Assembly (NCBI GenBank): GCA_900766185.1
Contig: CAAFUL010000093.1
Location: 1 to 15,409 of the forward strand
Reading direction: 5' to 3'
Origin: an uncultured Johnsonella sp.
GTDB taxonomy: Bacteria > Bacillota > Clostridia > Lachnospirales > Lachnospiraceae
Length of the DNA: 15,409 nt
The notes below the pieces were generated by a model that saw nothing but the letters and a program-made list of their open reading frames with translations, made no database searches and was not told where the DNA came from. Each line of letters opens with the position of its first letter. Position 1 is the stretch's first letter. Made by a program: the position numbers and the translations under genes. Shown here piece by piece: positions 1-5,780 of this stretch.

Positions 1-241
1 AAATGATAACCCCGATAAGGGGACGGAAACGTATCTGTAAACCTTGATGATAAATAATTATACATGATTAGAAATGATACCCCCGACAAGGGGACGGAAA
101 CAATTCCATCATATCTCTATGGAGACGCATAGCATCGATTAGAAATGCCACCCCGACAGGGGACGGAAATATCCTAAGTAGTTATTTGTCTAATATCCAC
201 TTGATTAGTAGTTTAGAAATACCCCCCGCAAGGGGGCGAAC
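1..241 (+). CRISPR. Trailer end of a CRISPR array (type III-like repeats), four repeats, cut by window start
   Basis: Repeats lie at 1-30 (partial), 66-101 (36 bp), 137-170 (34 bp) and about 211-241 (degenerate). They are separated by non-identical spacers at 31-65, 102-136 and about 171-210, of 35, 35 and 40 bases. Intact copies share GATTAGAAATG, then a short C-run/G-run hairpin, then GGGGACGGAAAC. The 3' part, CCCCGACAGGGGACGGAAAC in copy 3, differs by one base from the end of the M. tuberculosis type III-A repeat (CCCCGAGAGGGGACGGAAAC). This suggests a type III system with an ACGGAAAC 5' handle. Repeats decay rightwards: copy 3 ends in T, and copy 4 has lost the handle (GGGGGCGAAC). The leader and newest spacers should therefore be left of the window, with transcription on the plus strand. 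No cas gene is present here, so the subtype is an inference. Confidence 0.88.
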
Positions 242-374
242 ACCACCCCCAATTCCCATATCCCAGCACCCCATCAAAACATAAATCATTGCCTTTAGCA
301 TTTATTTATAGTAACCTATTTACTTAAGTGGCACAGCAACTGCCACACAGCATTGCAATACCGAAAGGAAGTAT
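242..374. other. Short gap between CRISPR end and the MYG1-like gene
   Basis: The first part is C-rich (four CCCC-like runs between 244 and 273), continuing the composition of the last repeat without a recognisable fifth repeat. A -10-like TATAGT lies at 307-312 without a convincing -35. A 6-bp inverted repeat, GTGGCA (328-333) and TGCCAC (341-346), sits just upstream of the ribosome binding site AAAGGAAG at about 364-371. It could be an operator or a 5'-UTR hairpin. Nothing else is visible. Confidence 0.4.
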
Positions 375-1307
375 ATGTATAAAAAATTCGAACTTGTAGG
401 AAATATTGAAGAAGCGACTGCAATAACCCATAATGGCGTATTTCATGCGGATGAAGTCTTTGCAACTGCCTTACTTAGCATGATTATGGAAGTTAAGTTA
501 TTTAGAACCAGGGCTTTGTCTGCACAGGATAAGGCTTCTGATATAATCATGTATGATGTAGGCGGAGTATATGACATTAAAATAAATGCTTACGATCATC
601 ATCAAAGAAGCTTTGAAGAAAAAAGAGATGATGGGATTAAGTATTCAAGTTTTGGCTTATTGTGGAATAGATACGGAAAAGATGTCTTATTGGAAAATAA
701 CTGTCAGGATGCATATCTGGAGGCTTGTTTTAGCGATATAGATAACAAACTGGTTAAGTGGATTGACGGGAGGGATAACGGACAGCTTCCATTAAGTGAA
801 GAAGTAACTGTATCCTATATAATCTCAGGATTTAATCCCGGTTGGGATGAAGAGGGGGCAGATAGCGATACCTGCTTTATAAAAGCAGTTGACTTTGCTT
901 ATACAGTCCTGTCTAATCTTATCAAATCAGTTATATCCAAATACAGAGCCATAGATATTGTAGAGGATAAAATAAGCAAATCAAGCAATCAGGTATTAAG
1001 TCTGGGTAAATATATTACTAACTGGCAGATTACTGTTCTAAAAAGTGAAAACCCTAAGGCTAAGAGGCTTTTGTATGGCACATATTTAAGTGTGGATGGG
1101 GAGTTTTGTATTGTAGCGATACCGCCCGGTACTGAGGAAACTAACAAACAAAGGCAGCCTTTTCCTAAGGAGTGGGCAGGGCTTGGTGGAGAAAAGTTGG
1201 AGAAAATAACCGGAATAAAAGGTGTTAAGTTTTGCCATACCGGAAGATTTTTTATGTCAGTGGACAGCGAAGAGGTGGCAAATGAAGTCTTTAAGAAAAT
1301 TTTATAA
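375..1307 (+). CDS. MYG1 / UPF0160 family protein (DHH-like phosphoesterase or exonuclease)
   Basis: This 310-residue protein has full family length. The diagnostic N-terminal motif THNGVFHADEVFA is at residues 18-30, with metal-ligand candidates H19, H24 and D26. DVGG follows at 61-64 and the DHH triad at 74-76. Later family hallmarks are GRDNGQ (132-137), AVDFAY (171-176), FPKEWAGL (263-270) and CHTGRFF (287-293). Eukaryotic MYG1 is described as a 3'-5' RNA exonuclease related to DHH-superfamily phosphoesterases. The bacterial role is not established, so metal-dependent phosphodiester hydrolysis is an inference. The ATG is preceded by AAAGGAAG at good spacing. The gene stands alone, 133 bases beyond the CRISPR array on the same strand, and ends at a strong terminator. 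Family assignment is near certain; function is not. Confidence 0.9.
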   Translation: MYKKFELVGNIEEATAITHNGVFHADEVFATALLSMIMEVKLFRTRALSAQDKASDIIMYDVGGVYDIKINAYDHHQRSFEEKRDDGIKYSSFGLLWNRYGKDVLLENNCQDAYLEACFSDIDNKLVKWIDGRDNGQLPLSEEVTVSYIISGFNPGWDEEGADSDTCFIKAVDFAYTVLSNLIKSVISKYRAIDIVEDKISKSSNQVLSLGKYITNWQITVLKSENPKAKRLLYGTYLSVDGEFCIVAIPPGTEETNKQRQPFPKEWAGLGGEKLEKITGIKGVKFCHTGRFFMSVDSEEVANEVFKKIL

Positions 1308-1344
1308 AATAGATTTTGCCTATAATACATCATCTTAGATATTT

Positions 1345-1397
1345 GAAAAAAACGGTATAAACTCTTGCTTACACAAGGGTCTATACCGCTTTTACTT
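1345..1397. terminator. Bidirectional intrinsic terminator between convergent genes
   Basis: A long hairpin spans 1353-1388. The outer arms are CGGTATA (1353-1359) and TATACCG (1382-1388). The inner arms are ACTCTTG (1361-1367) and CAAGGGT (1374-1380), with one wobble pair, around a 6-base loop. An A-run (1346-1352) on the left gives a U-tract for the minus-strand gene, and TTTTACTTT on the right serves the plus-strand gene. It sits between the convergent MYG1-like gene and the wall-binding protein gene. Confidence 0.88.
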
Positions 1398-1539
1398 TAA
1401 CTATTGTATAAATCTTTTACACTTTAAGCTTGCAGTATGTTTATTAAATCTTTCCGGATATCCCACTAGAGAAATGTATTATTGATATTTAATCAATGAG
1501 TCAATCTCAATACAAAAGCTTATACCAATATGTGCGTAT

Positions 1540-3639
1540 TTACTGTACCCATGCACCGCTTGCATCTACACGATAACCGTTTATCGTTGTATTCGCAGCC
1601 ATAGCTCCCTTTACATTGTTACCTTCTGTCTGCTCATACATATAGTACCATTTTCCGTTTATAAGCTTCCAACCGGTCTGCATATAACCTTGCTCATCAA
1701 AGTAATACCAGTCGCTCTTATTATTATAACTTACCTGAAGCCATGCATTTTTGGGATATGAACCGTCAGGGTTCTTATACCACCAACCCTTTGTATCCTG
1801 TATCCAATCACCGCCTGTGGATTTATTTGCGGCTGTAGTTTTGTTGCCTTTGGAAGCACCTGTGCCTCTTGCACCGCCTGAACCTCTTGAACCACCTGAG
1901 CTTCTTGAACCTGAACTCCTTGAACCGCCTGAACTGCCCGAATCATAATTGTTTGAGGAACTGTTGTTATTACCGGCTTGATTATTTGGAGTACCTTGAT
2001 TACTTGGGGTACCTTGGTTATTTGGTCTGTCGGGGTTACTTGGGGTAGCTGTACCTAAGTTGCCAAAATTGCCGGGGTTGCCACTTGGATTACTTGGATT
2101 TATACCCGGATTGCTTGGATTGGTACTTGGATTGCCTTGATTAGTACCAGGATTACTTGGAGCAGTGTTGTCAATTACATTAAGTACACCTGTTATAGCT
2201 GTAGCTGCCGCCTTGTAATTATCGGTATAAGCTATAGCTGTAGCAGTTCCTACAGCAAAAGTTCCCGCACTGTGTCCGTCTGTGTTCCATGAGAATGTCG
2301 GTACGGATGAAAGTGCATCCTGATTGCCGTCTCCATTTGCCAAGCCTTCAACTGTAAAGTCTGCAAAGCTTTGCGGAAGTGAAGGAAGTGCACTGTCTTT
2401 ATCTATGGTTTGATTTGCGACCTTGATTGTAACAGCTCTTTTATTGATCTTTAATACTCCCAATGATACAAAAAGATTGCCGTATTCATCAGGTAAAGTA
2501 GTACTAACTTCATATTCTCCCGCATTTACAGGCTTTGTAGTACTTGTAGGATAATTTGTTCCATTGACACCCATATACTCAAAAGTGATTGCCTCTCCTT
2601 GAGGTGATGTAATATTGCTAACACCCTTTTCCGTCTTATCATATACTACATTGACGGGAAGAGCGGGGAAATCAATATCGTCAGCGCCGGTAGGGATATC
2701 ATGTATCATGCCCCTTTCACCGTTTGGTTTTACATAATTTACAGCTGCCTGTCCGCCGTTACCCGCAGACCAGAACACACGGGTGGAAGATCCCGGATAA
2801 ACTGCAAGATGTCTGCTGTCATAGCCGCCGCCGGCATAGCGTATTAATGGGGTTATGGCATAATATGCAGCTTGATCCCAAGTAATTATAGAGCTCTTAT
2901 CGGCGTCTATATTTACTGCAGGCGGATTGCCCATTGCCGATATGTAGATAGCAGAGTTGCCGTTAGGATCGCTTATGTTGGCAGTGTTGTTAGCGCCTGT
3001 TGCAAAAATCACGCCACCCTGTATATTGACTGTAGTGTTTCCGTGGGGAGTAGGGACGATATTTAAAGCCTGTGCTGATGAATAACTTATTATACGACCG
3101 CCTCTCATATCAAATTTGCCGAATCCTGTTAATACAAGTCCATGATCATTGCTGTTAGAAGATATATAAATATCACCGCCTGTAATTGTAACATTTACAT
3201 AGCTGCTAGGTTCAGAAGTTAAAGCCGGGCGTCTCTCTGAAGTTAATAATGCACCATTTGCAATTTCGAATTCGGAAGTAGCAGTAGATACAAGTGATAT
3301 TGCAGAATGGCTATAAGAAGTGTTGTGAACTGTAGCTTTCCAGATTACTTTTTTACCTTGCGGTATGTTGACCTGTATAGAATTACCGGAGTTGGCATCA
3401 GTCAAAGTAGCATTTCCCGATACGGTAACTACATCGTTGGTATTTAATGCATCCTGAATTCGGTTGCTGATATAAGTATCAACATTTGTTGTAACTGTCG
3501 GTGTGATATCAAGTTGGTAAGATACCTCACTTCCTGCTGCATAACTTGTAATCAATGTATGAGACGATATGGGAGTCGCTGCCAAAAGACAACAAGAAAG
3601 CAACATTGCACCTGTTAATTGCAATTTAGTTTTTCTCAT
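1540..3639 (-). CDS. Secreted cell-wall-binding surface protein with Ig-like (MBG-type) modules and a Ser/Gly/Asn/Pro linker
   Basis: The 699-residue product begins with a signal peptide: basic MRKTK, a hydrophobic core at 8-21, likely cleaved after SYAA near residue 35. Residues 40-300 are Gly/Asn-rich with beta-strand spacing resembling beta-helix surface domains. Residues about 328-397 (VVYDKTEKGV to GVLKINK) and 400-489 (RAVTIKVANQ to LNVID) look like MBG/YDG-type Ig-like modules. A low-complexity linker (492-610) is first Asn/Pro/Gly, then Ser/Gly/Arg. The C-terminus (611-699) carries choline-binding-type wall repeats: WIQDTKGWWYKNPDGSYP, WYYFDEQGYMQTGWK and WYYMYEQ. These bind teichoic-acid-type wall polymers, so the protein is probably non-covalently surface-anchored and extends through the linker. 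No enzymatic motif is recognised. The start is supported by AAGGAG (complement of 3650-3655), 10 bases upstream. The gene appears monocistronic. Confidence 0.88.
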   Translation of the reverse strand: MRKTKLQLTGAMLLSCCLLAATPISSHTLITSYAAGSEVSYQLDITPTVTTNVDTYISNRIQDALNTNDVVTVSGNATLTDANSGNSIQVNIPQGKKVIWKATVHNTSYSHSAISLVSTATSEFEIANGALLTSERRPALTSEPSSYVNVTITGGDIYISSNSNDHGLVLTGFGKFDMRGGRIISYSSAQALNIVPTPHGNTTVNIQGGVIFATGANNTANISDPNGNSAIYISAMGNPPAVNIDADKSSIITWDQAAYYAITPLIRYAGGGYDSRHLAVYPGSSTRVFWSAGNGGQAAVNYVKPNGERGMIHDIPTGADDIDFPALPVNVVYDKTEKGVSNITSPQGEAITFEYMGVNGTNYPTSTTKPVNAGEYEVSTTLPDEYGNLFVSLGVLKINKRAVTIKVANQTIDKDSALPSLPQSFADFTVEGLANGDGNQDALSSVPTFSWNTDGHSAGTFAVGTATAIAYTDNYKAAATAITGVLNVIDNTAPSNPGTNQGNPSTNPSNPGINPSNPSGNPGNFGNLGTATPSNPDRPNNQGTPSNQGTPNNQAGNNNSSSNNYDSGSSGGSRSSGSRSSGGSRGSGGARGTGASKGNKTTAANKSTGGDWIQDTKGWWYKNPDGSYPKNAWLQVSYNNKSDWYYFDEQGYMQTGWKLINGKWYYMYEQTEGNNVKGAMAANTTINGYRVDASGAWVQ
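1866..1942 (-). repeat. Tandem short repeats encoding the Ser/Gly/Arg linker
   Basis: Imperfect 9-12 bp units around TGAACC/TCTTGAACC recur across this stretch. In the minus-strand gene they encode GGSR/GSGG-like repeats at about residues 567-591. Such arrays are prone to length change, so linker length may vary between strains. Other frames stay open through the repeat and give spurious ORFs. Confidence 0.6.
1976..2160 (-). repeat. Tandem short repeats encoding the Asn/Pro/Ser linker
   Basis: Units related to CTTGGATT, CTTGGGGT and CCTTGATTA recur about every 9-12 bases. They encode NPSNP, NQGTPSNQGT and similar runs at about residues 494-555 of the wall-binding protein. Composition differs from the adjacent Ser/Gly/Arg block, so the linker is built from two repeat families. 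Confidence 0.6.
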
Positions 3640-3753
3640 TAATTTTTTTCTCCTTTATACTCTTTATAAGTTGTAATATTGTAAAGCCTCATTAATATAT
3701 AAATAATGAGTTTAACAACCTTATTAACACATTTTCAAATAGTAATTATTACC

Positions 3754-3783
3754 AGTATATATTAAAACTTACTATCTTGTAAA
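3754..3783 (-). promoter_or_regulatory. Putative promoter of the wall-binding protein gene
   Basis: On the minus strand TTTACA (complement of 3778-3783) is followed after 18 bases by TATACT (complement of 3754-3759). This gives a start near 3747 and a leader of about 108 bases. The leader contains a 7-bp inverted repeat, CTCATTA (3688-3694) and TAATGAG (3704-3710), that could form a hairpin. Prediction is by consensus only. Confidence 0.45.
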
Positions 3784-4003
3784 TAAAATAAGCTATAAAA
3801 TCTTAATTTATATTACAATAAGAATAAGTAAGGGCTATTTTCTGATACTTTAAGTAAGATTATCTAAAAACACCAAGTCAAGAGGATTGAAATAGATATG
3901 GAGAAGTATCGATAAGTTTAATACCTGAAAACAAAAGCTGTACCCCCCTCGTATAAACAATTAAAAAAAATCAAAAAAAACTCTATCATTTTTCTTAAAA
4001 GTA

Positions 4004-4012
4004 TGCTAATAT
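4004..4012 (+). promoter_or_regulatory. Extended -10 promoter element of tRNA-Pro
   Basis: TGCTAATAT (TG-n-TAATAT) ends about 10 bases before the tRNA 5' end, placing transcription start near 4019. The matching -35 region (about 3984-3989) is poor, which is common with extended -10 promoters. An A-rich, UP-element-like stretch lies upstream at 3963-3980. Confidence 0.5.
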
Positions 4013-4021
4013 ATTACTTGA

Positions 4022-4095
4022 CGATGCGTGGCTCAGCTTGGGAGAGTGCTGCGTTCGGGACGCAGAGGTCGCTGGTTCGAATCCAGTCGCATCGA
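4022..4095 (+). tRNA. tRNA-Pro (anticodon CGG)
   Basis: A full cloverleaf can be drawn. The acceptor stem CGATGCG (4022-4028) pairs with CGCATCG (4088-4094), with discriminator A4095. The D stem GCTC (4031-4034) pairs with GAGT (4044-4047). The anticodon stem CTGCG (4049-4053) pairs with CGCAG (4061-4065) around loop TTCGGGA, with anticodon CGG at 4056-4058. The T arm is GCTGG, TTCGAAT, CCAGT (4071-4087). CCA is not encoded. It reads codon CCG, which is rare in AT-rich genomes. Confidence 0.95.
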
Positions 4096-4114
4096 TTATC
4101 TTTATTTATGACTT

Positions 4115-4165
4115 AAAACGGCTCAGGTATACAGCTTAGTATATTTGAGCTGTTTTGCTTATAAT
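4115..4165 (+). terminator. Intrinsic terminator of tRNA-Pro
   Basis: An 11-bp stem, AAAACGGCTCA (4115-4125) with TGAGCTGTTTT (4146-4156), has one G-U pair. Further pairing of GTATAC with GTATAT is possible inside. The 3' arm ends in TTTT and is followed by GCTTATAAT. The stem also ends on a -10-like TATAAT (4160-4165), which may serve the downstream operon. Confidence 0.75.
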
Positions 4166-4258
4166 AAAAAAATTAAGAAAGTACTAAGTTCATTATCTGC
4201 GATATTAGTGCTTGTAATGAGTGTATATAAAAAATCCCTGAAAGGAAGGTTTGCGGCT

Positions 4259-4702
4259 ATGAAGTTCTATTCCTATGAATATCTTGTCCGAAGGAATATC
4301 ACTATGGACAAAGTACATTTGCTTATTTTAGGTATAGTTTTTGCAGTTTTAATATTCAGTCTGGTGCGTTATTATAGAAATAAAAGAGATACCAGATACA
4401 GAGAGTTGGCACTGATTGCTCTTTTTTGTATGGTTTTTTTGGGGCTTTTGCAGCTTAATAAAGCAATGGATCTGGAAAATACAAGCAAGCAGTCAATAGC
4501 GGTATTAAAATCGGTGGAGCATATAGCAAAGGGGCTTCATGTAGAGACAAAGGATGTGTATATCAATACCACCTTAATGAAGGGTGAGCCTTTGATAAAT
4601 GTAAACGGATTTTTTTACAGAGTTATATTGATAAATGACAGTGATTATGTGCTTGAGCCCATTAATCTAATGAGTTCAAATATTTCATTAATAGAGGAGT
4701 AG
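4259..4702 (+). CDS. DUF3290 family membrane protein
   Basis: The 147-residue product has two predicted membrane helices, at about residues 20-37 and 48-65, and a soluble C-terminal domain ending in ISLIEE. The opening MKFYSYEYL matches how DUF3290 proteins typically begin. This supports the ATG at 4259, which has AAAGGAAGG ending 9 bases upstream. A later in-frame ATG at 4304 also has a ribosome-binding-like AAGGA, so a shorter 132-residue form is possible. Extending the frame upstream to a TTG at 4145 is unlikely because that codon lies inside the tRNA terminator. DUF3290 genes are usually paired with DUF421/YetF-like genes, as here; the molecular function is unknown. The stop is 4 bases before the next start. 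Confidence 0.82.
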   Translation: MKFYSYEYLVRRNITMDKVHLLILGIVFAVLIFSLVRYYRNKRDTRYRELALIALFCMVFLGLLQLNKAMDLENTSKQSIAVLKSVEHIAKGLHVETKDVYINTTLMKGEPLINVNGFFYRVILINDSDYVLEPINLMSSNISLIEE

Positions 4703-4706
4703 CATT

Positions 4707-5339
4707 ATGCCAAGTTTTTATATAGATGTAGCGATCAAACTTACTATAGGGTTATTATCACTTGCAATTGTTATAAATATAAGCGGAAAGGGAAATCTTG
4801 CTCCCACTTCTGCCAGCGACCAGATACAAAACTATGTACTCGGTGGAATTATAGGAGGACCTATCTATAACAGCAATATTTCCGTAGTACAGTACAGTCT
4901 TATCTTGGTTATATGGTGTATTTTGATTCTTGTACTTAAATGGATCAAGACCAACAATATGCTTGCCAAGAAAATGCTTGACGGCGGTCCGATGCTTATA
5001 GTAAACCAAGGCAAACTTATTGTGGAAAACTGCAGAAAGGCAGGGCTTAATGCACATGATGTGGCGTTTAAGTTAAGAGCCAATAATGTCCACTATGTGC
5101 ATGAGATCAAAAGGGCTATTTTGGAGCAAAACGGACAGTTTATAATAGTAAAATACGGTGAGCAAAATCCGAAATTCCCGATTATAACTGACGGTCAGGT
5201 GCAAAAGGATGTTTTGGAAATCATAGGAAAAGACGAGGCTTGGCTTGAGGAAACACTTGAAAAGCAGGGATATAAGAATATTAAGGATATCTTTCTTGCC
5301 GAATATGAAGGCGGAGAGATACTGGTGTCAGAGTATTAA
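4707..5339 (+). CDS. DUF421 (YetF-like) membrane protein
   Basis: The 210-residue protein has about three N-terminal membrane helices (about 7-25, 44-52 or reentrant, 61-80). The cytoplasmic alpha/beta domain contains the usual DUF421 pattern: GGPMLIVNQGKLIVENCRKA (93-112), then LRANNVHYVHEIKRAILEQ (123-141), then NGQFIIVKYG (142-151). Length and order fit the family. GAGGAG at 4694-4699 overlaps the end of the DUF3290 gene, so the two are probably translationally coupled and form one complex or pathway. B. subtilis relatives are YetF and YdfS; a DUF421 protein (2Duf) has been linked to spore membrane properties and heat resistance. The role here is unknown. Confidence 0.87.
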   Translation: MPSFYIDVAIKLTIGLLSLAIVINISGKGNLAPTSASDQIQNYVLGGIIGGPIYNSNISVVQYSLILVIWCILILVLKWIKTNNMLAKKMLDGGPMLIVNQGKLIVENCRKAGLNAHDVAFKLRANNVHYVHEIKRAILEQNGQFIIVKYGEQNPKFPIITDGQVQKDVLEIIGKDEAWLEETLEKQGYKNIKDIFLAEYEGGEILVSEY

Positions 5340-5342
5340 ATG

Positions 5343-5443
5343 TTAATTGAAAAAGTTCAAAAGTATATACGATACTTAATCTTTCTACTGTTTGGTCAAC
5401 TGTAAATTAAATATTAATTGACAAAGCTTAAAGTAGATACGCT
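5343..5443 (+). repeat. Two imperfect direct repeats of about 30 bases
   Basis: Copy 1 (5343-5373) and copy 2 (5414-5443) both begin TTAATTGA, continue with an AAAG core and end in ATACG-T, with one single-base indel and a few mismatches. They are 71 bases apart. Copy 2 contains a perfect TTGACA (5418-5423). Copy 1 contains the dyad TTGAA-AAAG-TTCAA and a second hairpin, AAGTAT-ATACG-ATACTT (5361-5377). They could be duplicated regulator sites or remnants of a duplicated promoter. Confidence 0.5.
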
Positions 5444-5495
5444 AAGCACCGCATTTTAGAGCCTGTGGGACTGCTTTAAGGAGGAAGCGTTTTTT
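5440..5495 (+). promoter_or_regulatory. Hairpin with embedded Shine-Dalgarno and a 3' T-run
   Basis: CGCT (5440-5443), AAGCA (5444-5448) and CCGCA (5449-5453) can pair with AGCG (5486-5489), TGCTT (5472-5476) and TGTGG (5464-5468). TAAGGAGG (5477-5484) is left in a bulge, and TTTTTT follows (5490-5495). An alternative, mutually exclusive hairpin, GCTT (5473-5476) with AAGC (5485-5488), would put the same ribosome binding site in its loop. It may be the terminator of the DUF421 operon or a translational/transcriptional switch. Evidence is from pairing by eye only. Confidence 0.4.
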
Positions 5496-5562
5496 GGAAT
5501 TTGGAATTGATGATTTGAGATTTCAAACAGCAATGAATGTTTCAGTAAATTCACTCAGATAA
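5494..5562 (+). CDS. Possible 22-residue leader peptide ORF
   Basis: A TTG codon at 5494-5496 lies 9 bases after a perfect AAGGAGG (5478-5484). It opens a 22-codon frame (MEFGIDDLRF... ending VNSLR) that stops at TAA 5560-5562, 12 bases before a hairpin. The strength and spacing of the ribosome binding site is the only evidence of translation. The T-run overlapping the start codon could instead mean the region is a terminator. No homologue is recognised. If real, its position ahead of magnesium transporter genes would resemble leader-peptide control, but it lacks the proline-rich character of enterobacterial mgtL. Confidence 0.3.
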   Translation: MEFGIDDLRFQTAMNVSVNSLR

Positions 5563-5574
5563 TAGATTATCTCG

Positions 5575-5610
5575 CTGCATCGTTTAGCGAACAATTATGC
5601 TAAACAGCAG
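5575..5610 (+). promoter_or_regulatory. RNA hairpin between the small ORF and the terminator-like stem
   Basis: GTTTAGC (5582-5588) pairs perfectly with GCTAAAC (5599-5605), extended across a small internal loop by CTGC (5575-5578) with GCAG (5607-5610). The loop is 10 bases. It lies directly before the long stem at 5614-5679. Confidence 0.5.
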
Positions 5611-5613
5611 GAT

Positions 5614-5680
5614 AAAAAATAATAACAAGACTTAGAAAAAAGGGAAGTTTACAGCTACAGGTTTTGTTATTATTTTTTTG
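5614..5680 (+). terminator. Terminator-like AT-rich stem with 7-base T-run
   Basis: A-rich arm 5614-5628 is perfectly complementary to 5664-5678 (15 bp), with a 35-base loop. The 3' arm finishes in TTTTTTT (5673-5679). The stem contains almost no GC pairs, so it is less typical than a standard intrinsic terminator. The A-run/T-run symmetry would also allow function on the minus strand. It would end transcripts entering from the DUF421 operon or from the leader before mgtE. Confidence 0.55.
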
Positions 5681-5723
5681 CTTAAAAATGCTTAAAAAAC
5701 TCTAAATAGAAAGTTGCTTTGGC

Positions 5724-5752
5724 TTGATAAAATCTAAAAATTATATTAATAT
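5724..5752 (+). promoter_or_regulatory. Promoter of the mgtE operon
   Basis: TTGATA (5724-5729) is followed after exactly 17 bases by TAATAT (5747-5752), close to the sigma-A consensus. The expected start is near 5759, leaving a leader of about 68 bases. Confidence 0.65.
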
Positions 5753-5780
5753 ATTTTCATATTAATAGTAATTTTATCAA
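5724..5780. promoter_or_regulatory. Dyad enclosing the mgtE promoter
   Basis: TTGATAAAAT (5724-5733) and ATTTTATCAA (5771-5780) form a perfect 10-bp inverted repeat whose left arm is the -35 box. Inner sequences TATTAATAT and ATATTAATA extend the symmetry. It is a candidate operator; AT-rich composition makes some symmetry likely by chance. Confidence 0.4.

Larger units (their letters stand above)
3640..4021. other. Divergent intergenic region between the surface protein gene and tRNA-Pro
   Basis: The region is very AT-rich. It holds the surface-protein ribosome binding site and leader (3640-3750), the putative minus-strand promoter (3754-3783) and the tRNA promoter near 4004-4012. The stretch 3800-3980 has A-runs and a short CCCCCC run at about 3943-3948. 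No ORF, RNA gene or repeat of note was seen there. Confidence 0.5.

Noticed and set aside
1731..1948. Open frames on both strands over the linker of the wall-binding protein
   Set aside because: They are by-products of the short tandem repeats; products are low-complexity Val/Gln or Leu/Pro/Glu runs without ribosome binding sites.
3886..3900. GAGGATTGAAAT, resembling a CRISPR repeat handle
   Set aside because: It occurs once, without flanking repeat sequence or spacers, and differs from the array at 1-241.
4145..4258. Upstream extension of the DUF3290 frame to a TTG at 4145
   Set aside because: The codon lies in the 3' arm of the tRNA terminator, has no ribosome binding site, and the family N-terminus begins at 4259.
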